Source of the DNA: JADLAT01 sp964348795
GTDB taxonomy: Bacteria; Pseudomonadota; Alphaproteobacteria; Micavibrionales; Micavibrionaceae
DNA: 64,000 nucleotides
Direction of reading: 5' to 3'
Assembly (NCBI GenBank): GCA_964348795.1
Contig: CAYGDY010000006.1
Location: 1-64,000, forward strand
This document shows, piece by piece, positions 33,519-42,719 of the stretch. Made by a program: the position numbers and the translations under genes. Below the pieces are notes generated by a model. It was not told the origin of the DNA, ran no database searches, and was given only the letters and a program-made list of their open reading frames with translations. Every line of letters starts with the position of its first letter. Positions within the stretch are counted from its first letter, which is position 1.

Positions 33519-34214
33519 ATGTCTATCACACAAAATCTTGCCGATATTCGGGCGCGGATCGCAGAAGCGGCGCGGCTTGCTGGCCGTGACCCTGCAGATA
33601 CGGCTTTGATGGCGGTCAGTAAATTCCAGCCCGAAGATAAAATTAACGAAGCCCTTGCGGCGGGTCAGCGGCTTTTCGGAGAAAACCGTGTGCAGGACGC
33701 GCAAAAACGCTGGGGGCATCGCAAGGCAGACATGCCGGATCTTATGCTTCATCTGATTGGTGCTTTACAAACCAACAAGGTGAGGGAGGCTGTGGCGCTC
33801 TTTGATGTGATTCAAACGCTGGACCGTGAAAAGCTGGCGCGGGCATTGGCGGAGGAAATGACGCGCCAAGGCCGGCCCCTGCCATGTTTCATACAGGTGA
33901 ATACGGGCGAAGAGCCGCAAAAAGGCGGTGTCTTGCCGCATGATTTGCCCCCGTTCCATGATTTTTGTGTGAAGGCGTGCGGGCTGGATATTCGCGGGCT
34001 GATGGGCCTTCCGCCCGAAAATGACCCGCCGGCGCTACATTTTGCCCTTTTGAAACATCTTGCGGGCCAAGTCGGTGTTTCAGGCCTGAGCATGGGGATG
34101 AGCGGGGATTATGACAAGGCTGTTGCGTTGGGCAGTACGATCGTCCGGATCGGGACAGGGCTTTTCGGGACAAGGGAAAACCCGTTGGCTGGACAGGCCG
34201 GCGCAGGGGGGTAA
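33519..34214 (+). CDS. YggS-family pyridoxal phosphate homeostasis protein
   Basis: YggS/PLPBP proteins are fold-type III PLP-binding proteins that control vitamin B6 balance without a known catalytic reaction. The PLP lysine is in LMAVSKFQP. GENRVQDAQKRW, HLIGALQTNKVREA, QVNTGEEPQKGG and GLSMGMSGDYDKAVALGSTIVRIGTGLFG are the family blocks. The length of 231 residues is normal. It is preceded by a palindromic repeat. Confidence 0.95.
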   Translation: MSITQNLADIRARIAEAARLAGRDPADTALMAVSKFQPEDKINEALAAGQRLFGENRVQDAQKRWGHRKADMPDLMLHLIGALQTNKVREAVALFDVIQTLDREKLARALAEEMTRQGRPLPCFIQVNTGEEPQKGGVLPHDLPPFHDFCVKACGLDIRGLMGLPPENDPPALHFALLKHLAGQVGVSGLSMGMSGDYDKAVALGSTIVRIGTGLFGTRENPLAGQAGAGG

Positions 34215-34369
34215 AACTTTTGTGGGAAAGCGTCTGAGCATGTTGCCTTTGAGAAGGCTGGGGATTATCGTGTACTGGGTTGAATGTTTTGTTTGATGAA
34301 TGGAAATATTTTCTATACAACATTTATGTAAGAATGTGTAAGTGGCCGCATTAGGGTTATAGATATAGT

Positions 34370-34873
34370 ATGAAACGTTTTTCTCCTCTCTTTCTTTTGT
34401 GGGCTGTTTTTTCTCTGGCGGCGTGCACGACAACCGAAAAATTCAGCAATGATACGCCGCAGATGGTGGCGGCGCCTGATGCGGTGAGCGCGATGCTGGC
34501 GGATGCCGCAGACAAGGCGTCCAATGCTTTGCAGACGCTGGCCTCTGTCGAGGCGGCGCGCACCCCCCCTGCTGTCATGCCCCCTGTCGGGGAAGCGCCT
34601 GCCGAACTGCGTCGCGCTGTATCGGTGAACTGGATTGGTCCGGTGGAGCCGATCGCCCAGAAATTGTCCGAGCGGGCCGGCTATCAATTCATGGTGATCG
34701 GCGCACCGCCTGTCACCCCTATTGTCGTGTCGATTGATGCGGAGAACCGGCCTGTGATTGATGTTTTGCGGGATATTGGTCTGCAACTGGGTGTGCGGGC
34801 GGATGTCAAGGTGGATGGGGATCAGCACGTGATCGAGATTCACTATGCGCCCAATACGGGTGTGGCTGGGTAG
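34370..34873 (+). CDS. dotD: Type IVB secretion lipoprotein DotD
   Basis: DotD is an outer-membrane lipoprotein of the Dot/Icm core, with a secretin-N0-like fold, that helps insert DotH. The 167-residue protein has a lipobox SLAACTT (Cys near 19). A helical Ala-rich linker precedes the domain starting VNWIGPVEPIAQKLSERAGY and continuing VVSIDAENRPVIDVLRDIGLQLGVRADV, which matches the DotD/TraH fold. It is the first gene of dotD-dotC-dotB, the order seen in Legionella and IncI plasmids. The end runs past the upstream in-frame ATG of dotC. Confidence 0.85.
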   Translation: MKRFSPLFLLWAVFSLAACTTTEKFSNDTPQMVAAPDAVSAMLADAADKASNALQTLASVEAARTPPAVMPPVGEAPAELRRAVSVNWIGPVEPIAQKLSERAGYQFMVIGAPPVTPIVVSIDAENRPVIDVLRDIGLQLGVRADVKVDGDQHVIEIHYAPNTGVAG

Positions 34874-34913
34874 TTCTATGAGTTCTATGGTTGATGGGGT
34901 GGTCTGGCGCTGT

Positions 34914-35795
34914 ATGAAGAAATCTTTCAAACCCATCTGGATATCCGTTCTTTCAGGCGTTGTTTTTTGTTTTGGCATGACTCCCCTGCTTTCCTGCGCG
35001 GAAGGGGCATGGGGCACGATTGATACGATTGTGCGGCCTGATCCGCTTGCGCCTGTCAGGCCCTTGAATTTGAAAGAACTCCAGAATATCAAAAAAGAAG
35101 ACGTGGCGCCGCAGGACGATGGTTTGCCGCTGGATATCCGGCGGGACGCCCTGAAGGAAGCGGCCTCTTCGTTTGGCGCGCGCGGGGGGCTTATCTGGCG
35201 GACCTATTTCATCCGTCAGGAAATCGACCAGAGAAGCCAGTATCTGGATAAGGTCTATGATTTCAGGCAGTTATTGATTTCTGCGCCATCGGGTATGCTG
35301 ATCGAACCTCCGATTGTGAGCGAGCAGATCAATGCCCAGTTGATCGAAGGGGATGGCCAGCAGGCGGCGGTATCGGACAGGGTTTTCAATATCATCAATA
35401 ATGCCCGTATTGTTTCGACTCCCCGCACATGGCGGACCTATCTGGAGCGGGACTGGGGTGTGCTGGAACCCCCGCCGGATATTCTCAGACCCAAAGATGC
35501 GGAAGAACGGGCTTTGTGGAAGGACCTTGTGGAAAAGGGCTGGGTGCAAGGCGTTGCACAAGCTGACGAAACCTTTGAAACGGACTTGAACCGGTTGATG
35601 GCGGATTTCAACGGTATGGTCCGCTACAGGAGCCTTTTGGCACAAGGGATGATTTCTCCGCCCCATGCGCTTCAGGTGGATCGGGGTGTGACCGGTGGCG
35701 GAGACGAGATGCGGATCGGGGATCGCGCTGTCCAGATTACAGGTGTTCCGGAACTCATAACAGGGTCAGACCAATGGCAACCCGCAAACCGATAA
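34914..35795 (+). CDS. dotC: Type IVB secretion lipoprotein DotC
   Basis: DotC is the second outer-membrane lipoprotein that, with DotD, targets DotH to the outer membrane. From the ATG at 34914 there is a signal peptide ending in the lipobox LLSC (Cys28). Longer starts at 34845 and 34878 would bury it. The conserved core is present: IRRDALKEAASSFGARGGLIWRTYFI, then VSEQINAQLIEGDGQQAAVSDRVFNI, ARIVSTPRTWRTYLERDW and KGWVQGVAQADETFETDLNRLMADFNGMVRYRSLLAQGM. The length of 293 residues is in the family range. It overlaps dotB by 22 bases. Confidence 0.93.
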   Translation: MKKSFKPIWISVLSGVVFCFGMTPLLSCAEGAWGTIDTIVRPDPLAPVRPLNLKELQNIKKEDVAPQDDGLPLDIRRDALKEAASSFGARGGLIWRTYFIRQEIDQRSQYLDKVYDFRQLLISAPSGMLIEPPIVSEQINAQLIEGDGQQAAVSDRVFNIINNARIVSTPRTWRTYLERDWGVLEPPPDILRPKDAEERALWKDLVEKGWVQGVAQADETFETDLNRLMADFNGMVRYRSLLAQGMISPPHALQVDRGVTGGGDEMRIGDRAVQITGVPELITGSDQWQPANR

Positions 35796-36937
35796 GCCTT
35801 TTAAAGGCACAGGATAATTTTGCGGAAACCTGGCCTGATGAACCGGACCGTTTTAACGAGGATCATGTTGATTCGTTTTTACTCTGGTGTGTGAAGCAAA
35901 ATTCTTCGGATATTACCATCCAGACTGATCGTCCGGCCTATAATGAGATCCACGGGGTGTTGTATCCCGGGCTCTACCGGAATATCGATGCCGCAGACAT
36001 GGCGGTTTTTCTGACAAAAATATATGGGCCGGAAGCAACGGCCCGACTGGCCTCGGGGAAGGATCTGGATGTGTCTTACGAGATCCGTCCCGATCGGTAT
36101 ACGCGGGTGCGTTTTCGGGTCAATATTACGGCCATATTATCGCGGGGACGGGATTCCGCCCAGATCACCATGCGGGTCTTGCCGAGCGAACCTCCTACGA
36201 TGAAGGACCTGAAAATCGAGCAGGAAATCATAGACGCGTGGGCCCCGCGTCAGGGTCTGGTGGTGGTGACAGGCCCAACCGGATCGGGAAAGACAACCTT
36301 GCTGGCCGCGGGTAACCGCCTGCTTTTGGAGCGGCCTGAAGGGTGCGGGAAAATGCTGACCTATGAAGCGCCGATCGAATATGTCTATGATGCGATCAAA
36401 AGTCCCAGATCTTTAGTGTCGCAAAGTGAAATTCCCAGACACTTACCCAGTTTTGCCCACGGAATCCGGAACGCCCTGCGCCGTAAACCTGAGGTTATTC
36501 TGGTGGGGGAATCCCGTGACAGGGAGACCATCAATGCTTCCATCGAGGCCTCCCAGACGGGGCATGCCGTTTATACAACCACGCACACAACCGGTGTTGC
36601 CAACACCATACAACGGATGCTGTCCACGTATGATATGTCAGAACGCGAGGAGCGCGCCATCGCTTTGATGGAGACAGTCCGTTTAATCGTCACGCAGGCG
36701 CTTGTTCCACGGGTCAATGGGGGGCGTGTGGGCGTGCGGGAATGGATGAAGTTTCCCGATGATGTGCGGGAAAAGCTCATGGACATGCCCTTCACGGACT
36801 GGCCGAATGAGATCCACAGGATGATCAATCAATACGGGCGTTCCATGCAACGGTCCGCCGAAATTGTTTTTGAAGCTGGTATTATTGATCGCAGGCATTA
36901 TCTTTTGCTCTCGTCCAGCACGGGGGCTGGAGGATAG
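35774..36937 (+). CDS. dotB: Type IVB secretion ATPase DotB
   Basis: DotB is a PilT/VirB11-like hexameric ATPase needed for substrate transfer. Walker A GPTGSGKTT is at residues 167-175. The Asp box follows (EAPIEYVYDA) and Walker B is PEVILVGESRD. His-box residues are in TGHAVYTTTHTTG. At 387 residues it is the usual length. The start overlaps dotC, so the dotDCB set is one operon. Confidence 0.96.
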   Translation: MATRKPISLLKAQDNFAETWPDEPDRFNEDHVDSFLLWCVKQNSSDITIQTDRPAYNEIHGVLYPGLYRNIDAADMAVFLTKIYGPEATARLASGKDLDVSYEIRPDRYTRVRFRVNITAILSRGRDSAQITMRVLPSEPPTMKDLKIEQEIIDAWAPRQGLVVVTGPTGSGKTTLLAAGNRLLLERPEGCGKMLTYEAPIEYVYDAIKSPRSLVSQSEIPRHLPSFAHGIRNALRRKPEVILVGESRDRETINASIEASQTGHAVYTTTHTTGVANTIQRMLSTYDMSEREERAIALMETVRLIVTQALVPRVNGGRVGVREWMKFPDDVREKLMDMPFTDWPNEIHRMINQYGRSMQRSAEIVFEAGIIDRRHYLLLSSSTGAGG

Positions 36938-37008
36938 TCCTTTTATTTCATAAAAAATTAATGTTTGGCTGTTAGTGTGGTTTTTTCGAGACGGAGAATG
37001 ACCGGAGA

Positions 37009-37308
37009 ATGTCAAAAGAGTTAGAAGTCATTGAAGACAAGTTTAACTGGCACTGGCGTAACACCATGCGGACTGTGCGTTTTTTTGCCTTTGACGGGCG
37101 TGCGGCGTTTCCCATCCCGATTTTGTTTTTCTATATACGGTATTCCACCATTGCCATTACGGTTTTGACGTTGCTTTTTTTCAGGTTTCTGGAGCAGAAG
37201 GGCCTGACCTTTCCCTCTGCCGTCAGAAATTTTCGTGCTTCATTGTGGGGTTTTGAAAGACCGGGCTGGTATAAAATACAGGCCAGAAAATTTCAGGATT
37301 TCGGGTAG
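37009..37308 (+). CDS. icmT: Type IVB secretion protein IcmT
   Basis: IcmT is a small inner-membrane protein of the Dot/Icm system. This 99-residue protein has the family core WHWRNTMRTVRFFAFDGRAAFPIPILFF, two close membrane segments (residues 36-60) and a basic end. It starts after CGGAGA, 71 bases after dotB. In Legionella icmT heads a separate icm operon. Here it follows dotB directly. Confidence 0.82.
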   Translation: MSKELEVIEDKFNWHWRNTMRTVRFFAFDGRAAFPIPILFFYIRYSTIAITVLTLLFFRFLEQKGLTFPSAVRNFRASLWGFERPGWYKIQARKFQDFG

Positions 37309-37457
37309 GGTGTGCGGGCCGCCCCTGAATATATTTTCATAGTTTTTTCTTTTATTGTATTTCTATGACGAGAGATGCTTGTTTTTTTGAATGCGCCCCT
37401 TTAATGTCACACTCAGTTCTCACAAATGGATATAACCAGTTTTAGAGGTTTTTTGTC

Positions 37458-38837
37458 ATGGCGCGTAAAGTTTTTTCAGGGATGGCCAGCGGTCTCGTTC
37501 GGGATGTTTTGCTCTTGGTTTCCGTTGTCTGTATTATGACGACAACAGCCTCTGCGGGGTTTGAATGGATTCCTTCCCAGAAGAAAAAAGAACCCGCCCC
37601 TTCGGCAGAATCCGTACAATCGGAAAACCCGTCTGTCCCGTCTTCCGGTTCGGATAATGTCTTGTTACCGGAGGCCTCGGCGCTTGTTGCGCCGGCTGTT
37701 CCGGTGCCATCCGTTCCCCCTCCGGCCCATCTTTCTGCGCCTGTCGGCCTGCCGCTTCCTCTGGAAGACACGCCTGTTATCAAAACATTACAGGCCATGC
37801 CCCGTAATCCCATCGTACAGAACAAGGGTTTGTCTGCCGCCCCTGCCGATGAATCCGCAGAGCCTTCTTCCAGAATTATCATGTCGCAGGATGCGCCTGC
37901 ACAGGCCCGCAACAATTTTACGGGCAAGGATCGTGTGGTTGTGATTGACCCCCAGCCTATGAAAAACAAGAGTCCGGTGCAAGCACCGGAACAGTCTGAT
38001 TTTGCTGTCATTGATAGTTTTGGAAGCGATATGCCCTTGGCACTGGCCCTTCAGGAAATTGTGCCGACAGGGTATGCCTATTCCTTCGGGGTCTCTGTCG
38101 ATGCGGGCAGACGTGTTTCCTGGAAAGGCGGAAAAAGCTGGTTTGCTGTTATTCAGGATCTGGTCGCGCCCATGGGGCTTGTGGTGGACGTCAAAGATCA
38201 TCTGGTGTATATCACCCATCCGTCTTCGCAGAGGGCAGAGGCGCTTTCAACGACCTCCCCGCGTTTGAAGGGCCAACCGGCGCAAAACGAAGTCAATCTT
38301 TACCAGATGCGGCGTCAGGCCATTCAAGATCCCGGGGAAGCGATTGCCACACAGCCCGTTGAAACGGTTCAAAGGATCGAAAGAATTGCGGCGCAGGAAC
38401 AGGCGGGGAAGTCTGCCAGCATTCCGGCGCAACAGGTTCCGCGCGCTCCTAAAATGTTGTTGCCGGAGGATATGGCTTCTCCGGCTGACGTGCCTGCTCT
38501 GCCTGTTGCTCCGTACACAGGGCGGGACAATGCGGGCGGGGATGATGCTTCCAACGCTCGCCCTATCGGAATCTGGGAAATTCAAAAAGGTGCCAGCTTG
38601 AAGCGGACATTGCAGGACTGGGGTAAAAAGGCCTCGTATGTTCTGGTGTGGGAGCCTGCGCATGATTATGCTGTTGCGGCGGATTTTTCCATGAAGGGTG
38701 ATATCCGGCAGGCCATCAAGATGCTCTTTGCCGGCGGGCTTTCGGATGAAAATCCGCCCCGCTTTGTTTTTCAGCCCAGCCCCCGTAAAGGCGTACCGGA
38801 CAAGGTTGTTGTGAAGAAAGCTGTCCCCACGCCTTAG
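37458..38837 (+). CDS. TcpQ-like exported protein in the T4BSS locus
   Basis: This 459-residue protein has a signal peptide (VVCIMTTTASAG) and a Pro/Ala/Ser-rich region to about residue 180. Two related domains follow. The first (DMPLALALQEIVPTGYAYSFG...VSWKGGKSWFAVIQDLVAPMGLVV) and the C-terminal one (SLKRTLQDWGKKASYVLVW...FSMKGDIRQAIKMLF) resemble the TcpQ/PilL C-terminal and secretin-N0 type fold. DotD has the same sort of fold, so this may be an extra outer-membrane core or peptidoglycan-facing part of the system. No standard Dot/Icm gene matches it. It reads towards the flgL end. Confidence 0.7.
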   Translation: MARKVFSGMASGLVRDVLLLVSVVCIMTTTASAGFEWIPSQKKKEPAPSAESVQSENPSVPSSGSDNVLLPEASALVAPAVPVPSVPPPAHLSAPVGLPLPLEDTPVIKTLQAMPRNPIVQNKGLSAAPADESAEPSSRIIMSQDAPAQARNNFTGKDRVVVIDPQPMKNKSPVQAPEQSDFAVIDSFGSDMPLALALQEIVPTGYAYSFGVSVDAGRRVSWKGGKSWFAVIQDLVAPMGLVVDVKDHLVYITHPSSQRAEALSTTSPRLKGQPAQNEVNLYQMRRQAIQDPGEAIATQPVETVQRIERIAAQEQAGKSASIPAQQVPRAPKMLLPEDMASPADVPALPVAPYTGRDNAGGDDASNARPIGIWEIQKGASLKRTLQDWGKKASYVLVWEPAHDYAVAADFSMKGDIRQAIKMLFAGGLSDENPPRFVFQPSPRKGVPDKVVVKKAVPTP

Positions 38838-38904
38838 GGAGCGGGAGTACCGTTCTTTGTTATGAGGCGCCATATCGTAAGGCACCCCCCCCGCGCCTGT
38901 TATA

Positions 38905-40122
38905 TTATTTCAGGAAATAGGCCAGACTCAAGTCTTGCAGGAGGGCTGTGACGCGGTATGACGCATCCAGCTGGGTTTGCAATGTTGTGATTTTGACAGC
39001 GACTTCGTTGATATCAACGTCTTCCACACCGGCAATGGAATCCAGCAGGGTATTTTGCTCTTCTTTCTGGTTTGTTTTGATTTCTGCCAGATGGGCTCGC
39101 GCACCTTCCAGACTGAAACGGACACTGTCAATTTCATCAATGGCTTCATTGACCATTATGTTCATTGCGTTGAAAACACTATAAAAATTTTCCTTCATTT
39201 CAACGAGTGTTGCGCCGGGGGCTCCATCGGCCAGTGTGGGATCGCCTGCGGTGTAGGGTTCTGCATAGACGTCTGCAATGGGGCCCAGATCATCGCTTTT
39301 GAAATAGGAAAGGGCCACTATGATATTCCGAAAAGCTGAATTATTGGCCAGAGCCGTGTACTTGACTTCCGATGTGTCATCTACACGCACAAAAACATCC
39401 TCGACATTGCCGGCACTCAAGGCAGGGGAAAAGCCAATCACGCTGTCTGTCACCGCGTTGGGGTCATCGGTATTGGAGCGGGATTGCAAGGCACTGATCA
39501 ATTCATCACTGGTCAGGTTTGTCGCAGAGGGCAGGGTTTCATCCTTCCAGTTTTTGATCAGGCTACTGATTGCGGCATCCAGCGTTCCGGTATCATTCAG
39601 CGGTTTGGATGTTGTATCGGCCCCCCCCAGAAGGTAACGGTCCGTATCCTTGACGTTCAAGAGATCAACCATGAAAGGGTACAGGTTTTTTGCCAGATCC
39701 TGAAGGGTCTCCAAAGAAACATCCGGCGCGGCGCTTGTCACTCCGACGGGTGTGTTTTCGGTGACGTTGCTGGTCAGGGGATCATCGAAATAAATGGTCT
39801 CGCCGGCTGTATGGACACTTTCCTGTGAAAATCCCACCAGCATGTTGGAAAAATTTTCAGCCTGTGCCTTGAATTCCTCAATGGCGTTAAGCATTTGTTT
39901 GATGCGGGTTTCTGCGTGGGTGATATTGTTGGAATATGTTTCGATCGATTTGAATTCCGCCCGCGCCCGCTTTGAAACAAGGACATTGCCCTCCAGACCT
40001 GAAAAGGTTTGTGTTTTTTTACCTGTCGAGAGTTGGGTCGAGAGGGTTTTCAAAAGTCTGTTCTGGTCCTTGATGTTCTCGATCTGGTTTAAAGCCTGTC
40101 CCAGTGATGAAATGCCCGTCAT
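38905..40122 (-). CDS. flgL: Flagellar hook-associated protein 3 (FlgL)
   Basis: FlgL is the second junction protein between hook and filament. The N-terminal helix (MTGISSLGQALNQIENIKDQNRLLKTLSTQLSTGKK) and the C-terminal helix (VDINEVAVKITTLQTQLDASYRVTALLQDLSLAYFL) are the D0/D1 parts typical of the flagellin family. The variable middle has no match that I know. At 405 residues it is normal. It follows flgK, 31 bases downstream. Confidence 0.9.
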   Translation of the reverse strand: MTGISSLGQALNQIENIKDQNRLLKTLSTQLSTGKKTQTFSGLEGNVLVSKRARAEFKSIETYSNNITHAETRIKQMLNAIEEFKAQAENFSNMLVGFSQESVHTAGETIYFDDPLTSNVTENTPVGVTSAAPDVSLETLQDLAKNLYPFMVDLLNVKDTDRYLLGGADTTSKPLNDTGTLDAAISSLIKNWKDETLPSATNLTSDELISALQSRSNTDDPNAVTDSVIGFSPALSAGNVEDVFVRVDDTSEVKYTALANNSAFRNIIVALSYFKSDDLGPIADVYAEPYTAGDPTLADGAPGATLVEMKENFYSVFNAMNIMVNEAIDEIDSVRFSLEGARAHLAEIKTNQKEEQNTLLDSIAGVEDVDINEVAVKITTLQTQLDASYRVTALLQDLSLAYFLK

Positions 40123-40153
40123 GTTATTCTCCTCATATCCTCAAGCTGTTTTC

Positions 40154-42577
40154 TTAACGTATGGCGCTGATGAGCTCTTTGAAGAGTTCGTCGACAGCGC
40201 TTAAAACCCGTGCCGATGCACTGTAAGCGGTTTGTACAGTGATGAGATGCCCCAGCTCTTCGTCAAGGTTGACACCGGAATCATCTAAAATCTGGGTTTC
40301 GAGCAAGTCCTGCAGAGCGCTTTCATCTTCTTGTCGGGCTTCGACCAGCCGGATTTCCTGTGCATGGTTGTTGATCATTTTTTGCGAAAAATCGATCAGG
40401 GTGTTTGCACCAATGATCTCTGTTTCGATATCGGCATTCGGGCCAAGCAGGGATTCACGGAAGGCGAGTGTCGGGATGGGGGCGGCGAGCGAGGCATCTG
40501 TTTCGGAGCCATAGATCACATCCAAAACGGGGGTTGAATTCGTGACAACGGTTCCCGAAAGAGTATAGGACCCAAAGAGAGCCGAAACGATATTGACACC
40601 GTCATCTATTGCGGTGCGGGCTGTTGTGGCCGGTGGCGCGCCATAGGTTGCGGTGCTGGTTGTAAAGGGTCCGCCTGTGATTTTGAGATCCCCGCCGAAA
40701 TCAGGATCGTCATAATCGTTTCCGGGCCGGATTTTCAAAAGACCATCCAGTGCAAAGTTCGTCGTATCAATGGCAACGCCCGAGACGGCCTGTAATTTTG
40801 AGATCAGTGTTGCGCTGGTATCGGCGGGTTCAATTGTAATACGGACGGGGGAACGGTTGCCGATTTGTATGTCAAAATACGGGTCTGTTGTTGCGATAGG
40901 GCTTCCGGCGTTGTCTGAAAGTCCTAGAAAATTCAAGCCTGTCTGCGTCATGGGGTTGGCAGGGTTCGTGGAATCGATCTCCAGTGTTCCTGTGGTCTGG
41001 ATCACAATTTGGCCGTTGGTTCCAACGGACGCCACAGCGTTTAATCCGGCGGAAACGGGCAGGAGCGCAATCTGGGCATTGATTTCCGCTACGATTTGAT
41101 CAGCCGCTGTTGCACCAGCCTGCAGTTGCGCGGCTGACAAAGAAATATCAATCGAATCAGGTCCAAGGCCCGTGCGGGATTCTTCGAATGTTATCCTGAA
41201 AGTATCCGTTGTGGGGCCCAGAAGTCCGTTGGCAGAGGCGATCAGGGCATTGACGTCCGCAAAGGCCGTGAGAGTCCGTCCCGCTGTCAGGGTATTGGAA
41301 GAGCGCAGACCCAGCCATGTTTGCAGATCTGCCCCGCCTGTGTTCAACAGATCGACCTGTGTAGCGGCATCGGTATTTTGAGCTTCCTGATAATTCATAT
41401 CCCCGAAGCTGAATTCTAAAATACGCCGTATGACTTCGTTCGATCCGGTGTTGCTGGTGCCGCCAAAGGTCCCTGATTGCAGAAGGGAAGGGTCATCAAT
41501 AATGCTTTCATTCACCTGAATAGTTGCAGAAAATCCGACATATTCGACAGAGGTTGGAAGCGGGAGTGTCGTCGGGTCTGGCGCGGTATCGCCTGGAATG
41601 GCGCCGGAAGAGTCTGTAAAAAGCGCAACGCCTTGCGCCTCCATGCGCAGGGCCATTTTATGCGCGAGTTCGTCCAGCTGGGCCATTTGTTTGGGAAAAA
41701 TCGTGTCGCGCAGGTTGAGAAGACCCCCGAGTTTTCCGCCTGGACTGTGGGTGGTGATGTCCACCGCAGAGACAGGATTTGCAACAGGATCCCCCACATA
41801 AACGCCGGCGGCAGAGTCCGGATAGTATGTCAGGGCGGAAAGGCGTGTCGGGTCGAAGGTGAGGGCGGTATATTTTTCCGAGGCCAGTTCTGTGCCATCG
41901 TTCGTTTGCACAACGAGAACCCCATCGCCGCGTTTGAAAAAACTGATTTCTATCAGCTGGGAGAGTTCCTTGATTGCATCATCTCTTTTGTCTTCTATCA
42001 GGGCTGTTGTGCGGCCAATATTCAGATTATCCTCAATCTGGGCATTGAGATTCGCAACCTGCACGAGAAGATCATTGATCCGGTCCACCGTGTTTTGCAC
42101 TTCATTTTGTGCATCATTCCGCAGGGTCGTGATGAAGGTTGAAAAATCATTTATTTTGTTTGCTGTATCAACCGCTTGATTGACAGTGGCGGCTAAAAGA
42201 AAGGAGTCTTCCGGCTTGTCTGAAAGGGCGGCAAAACTGTCCTTGAGTTTGGAAAGCTCTGCCGCGATAGAGAGCTCTTTTGCCGGATCCCCGTGAAATT
42301 GCTCGATCCGGCTGAGATAGGTTTTCTGGATATCGAAATTCCCGACCGCACTGATCTGGGTCCACAGGTCCCGTGTGAGGTTTATGTCAACGTTCCGGAT
42401 CACGGTTTCCCCAGAAACACCAACGGTTTCACCCAGAATGGCTTGGGAGGATTGCGGCAAAATTTTCCGCGTGTAGCCTGGTGTGCCGACATTGGCGACG
42501 TTATTTGAAATCACAGAAATTTGTTTTTGTGAGATGCGAAGGCCTGAAAGGGCGGCATCAAGACTGGCTATACCCAT
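40154..42577 (-). CDS. flgK: Flagellar hook-associated protein 1 (FlgK)
   Basis: FlgK joins hook and filament. The N-terminus is MGIASLDAALSGLRISQKQISVISNNVANVGTPGYTRK and the C-terminus has GVNLDEELGHLITVQTAYSASARVLSAVDELFKELI, both diagnostic. At 807 residues it is much longer than the usual 450-650, the extra length lying in the D2/D3 region. I chose the ATG at 42577, with AAGGA seven bases upstream. A frame from 42715 would add 46 unlike residues. No other flagellar gene is in the window. Confidence 0.92.
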   Translation of the reverse strand: MGIASLDAALSGLRISQKQISVISNNVANVGTPGYTRKILPQSSQAILGETVGVSGETVIRNVDINLTRDLWTQISAVGNFDIQKTYLSRIEQFHGDPAKELSIAAELSKLKDSFAALSDKPEDSFLLAATVNQAVDTANKINDFSTFITTLRNDAQNEVQNTVDRINDLLVQVANLNAQIEDNLNIGRTTALIEDKRDDAIKELSQLIEISFFKRGDGVLVVQTNDGTELASEKYTALTFDPTRLSALTYYPDSAAGVYVGDPVANPVSAVDITTHSPGGKLGGLLNLRDTIFPKQMAQLDELAHKMALRMEAQGVALFTDSSGAIPGDTAPDPTTLPLPTSVEYVGFSATIQVNESIIDDPSLLQSGTFGGTSNTGSNEVIRRILEFSFGDMNYQEAQNTDAATQVDLLNTGGADLQTWLGLRSSNTLTAGRTLTAFADVNALIASANGLLGPTTDTFRITFEESRTGLGPDSIDISLSAAQLQAGATAADQIVAEINAQIALLPVSAGLNAVASVGTNGQIVIQTTGTLEIDSTNPANPMTQTGLNFLGLSDNAGSPIATTDPYFDIQIGNRSPVRITIEPADTSATLISKLQAVSGVAIDTTNFALDGLLKIRPGNDYDDPDFGGDLKITGGPFTTSTATYGAPPATTARTAIDDGVNIVSALFGSYTLSGTVVTNSTPVLDVIYGSETDASLAAPIPTLAFRESLLGPNADIETEIIGANTLIDFSQKMINNHAQEIRLVEARQEDESALQDLLETQILDDSGVNLDEELGHLITVQTAYSASARVLSAVDELFKELISAIR

Positions 42578-42719
42578 GAGTCTGTCCTTGTGTTCCATAG
42601 AGTGTGTTCGGGTATAAAACGCTGACCCGACAAAAAAAGCTACAGGACAGATATGCAAGGCGGGTGCCAGTTTTAAGGGGGGTGCAGGATCAGACCGGAA
42701 ATACGCCCGAAACAAAAGG

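Noticed and set aside
42577..42715. 46-residue N-terminal extension of FlgK
   Set aside because: The family N-terminus begins at MGIASLDAA, and the ATG at 42577 has AAGGA at good spacing.
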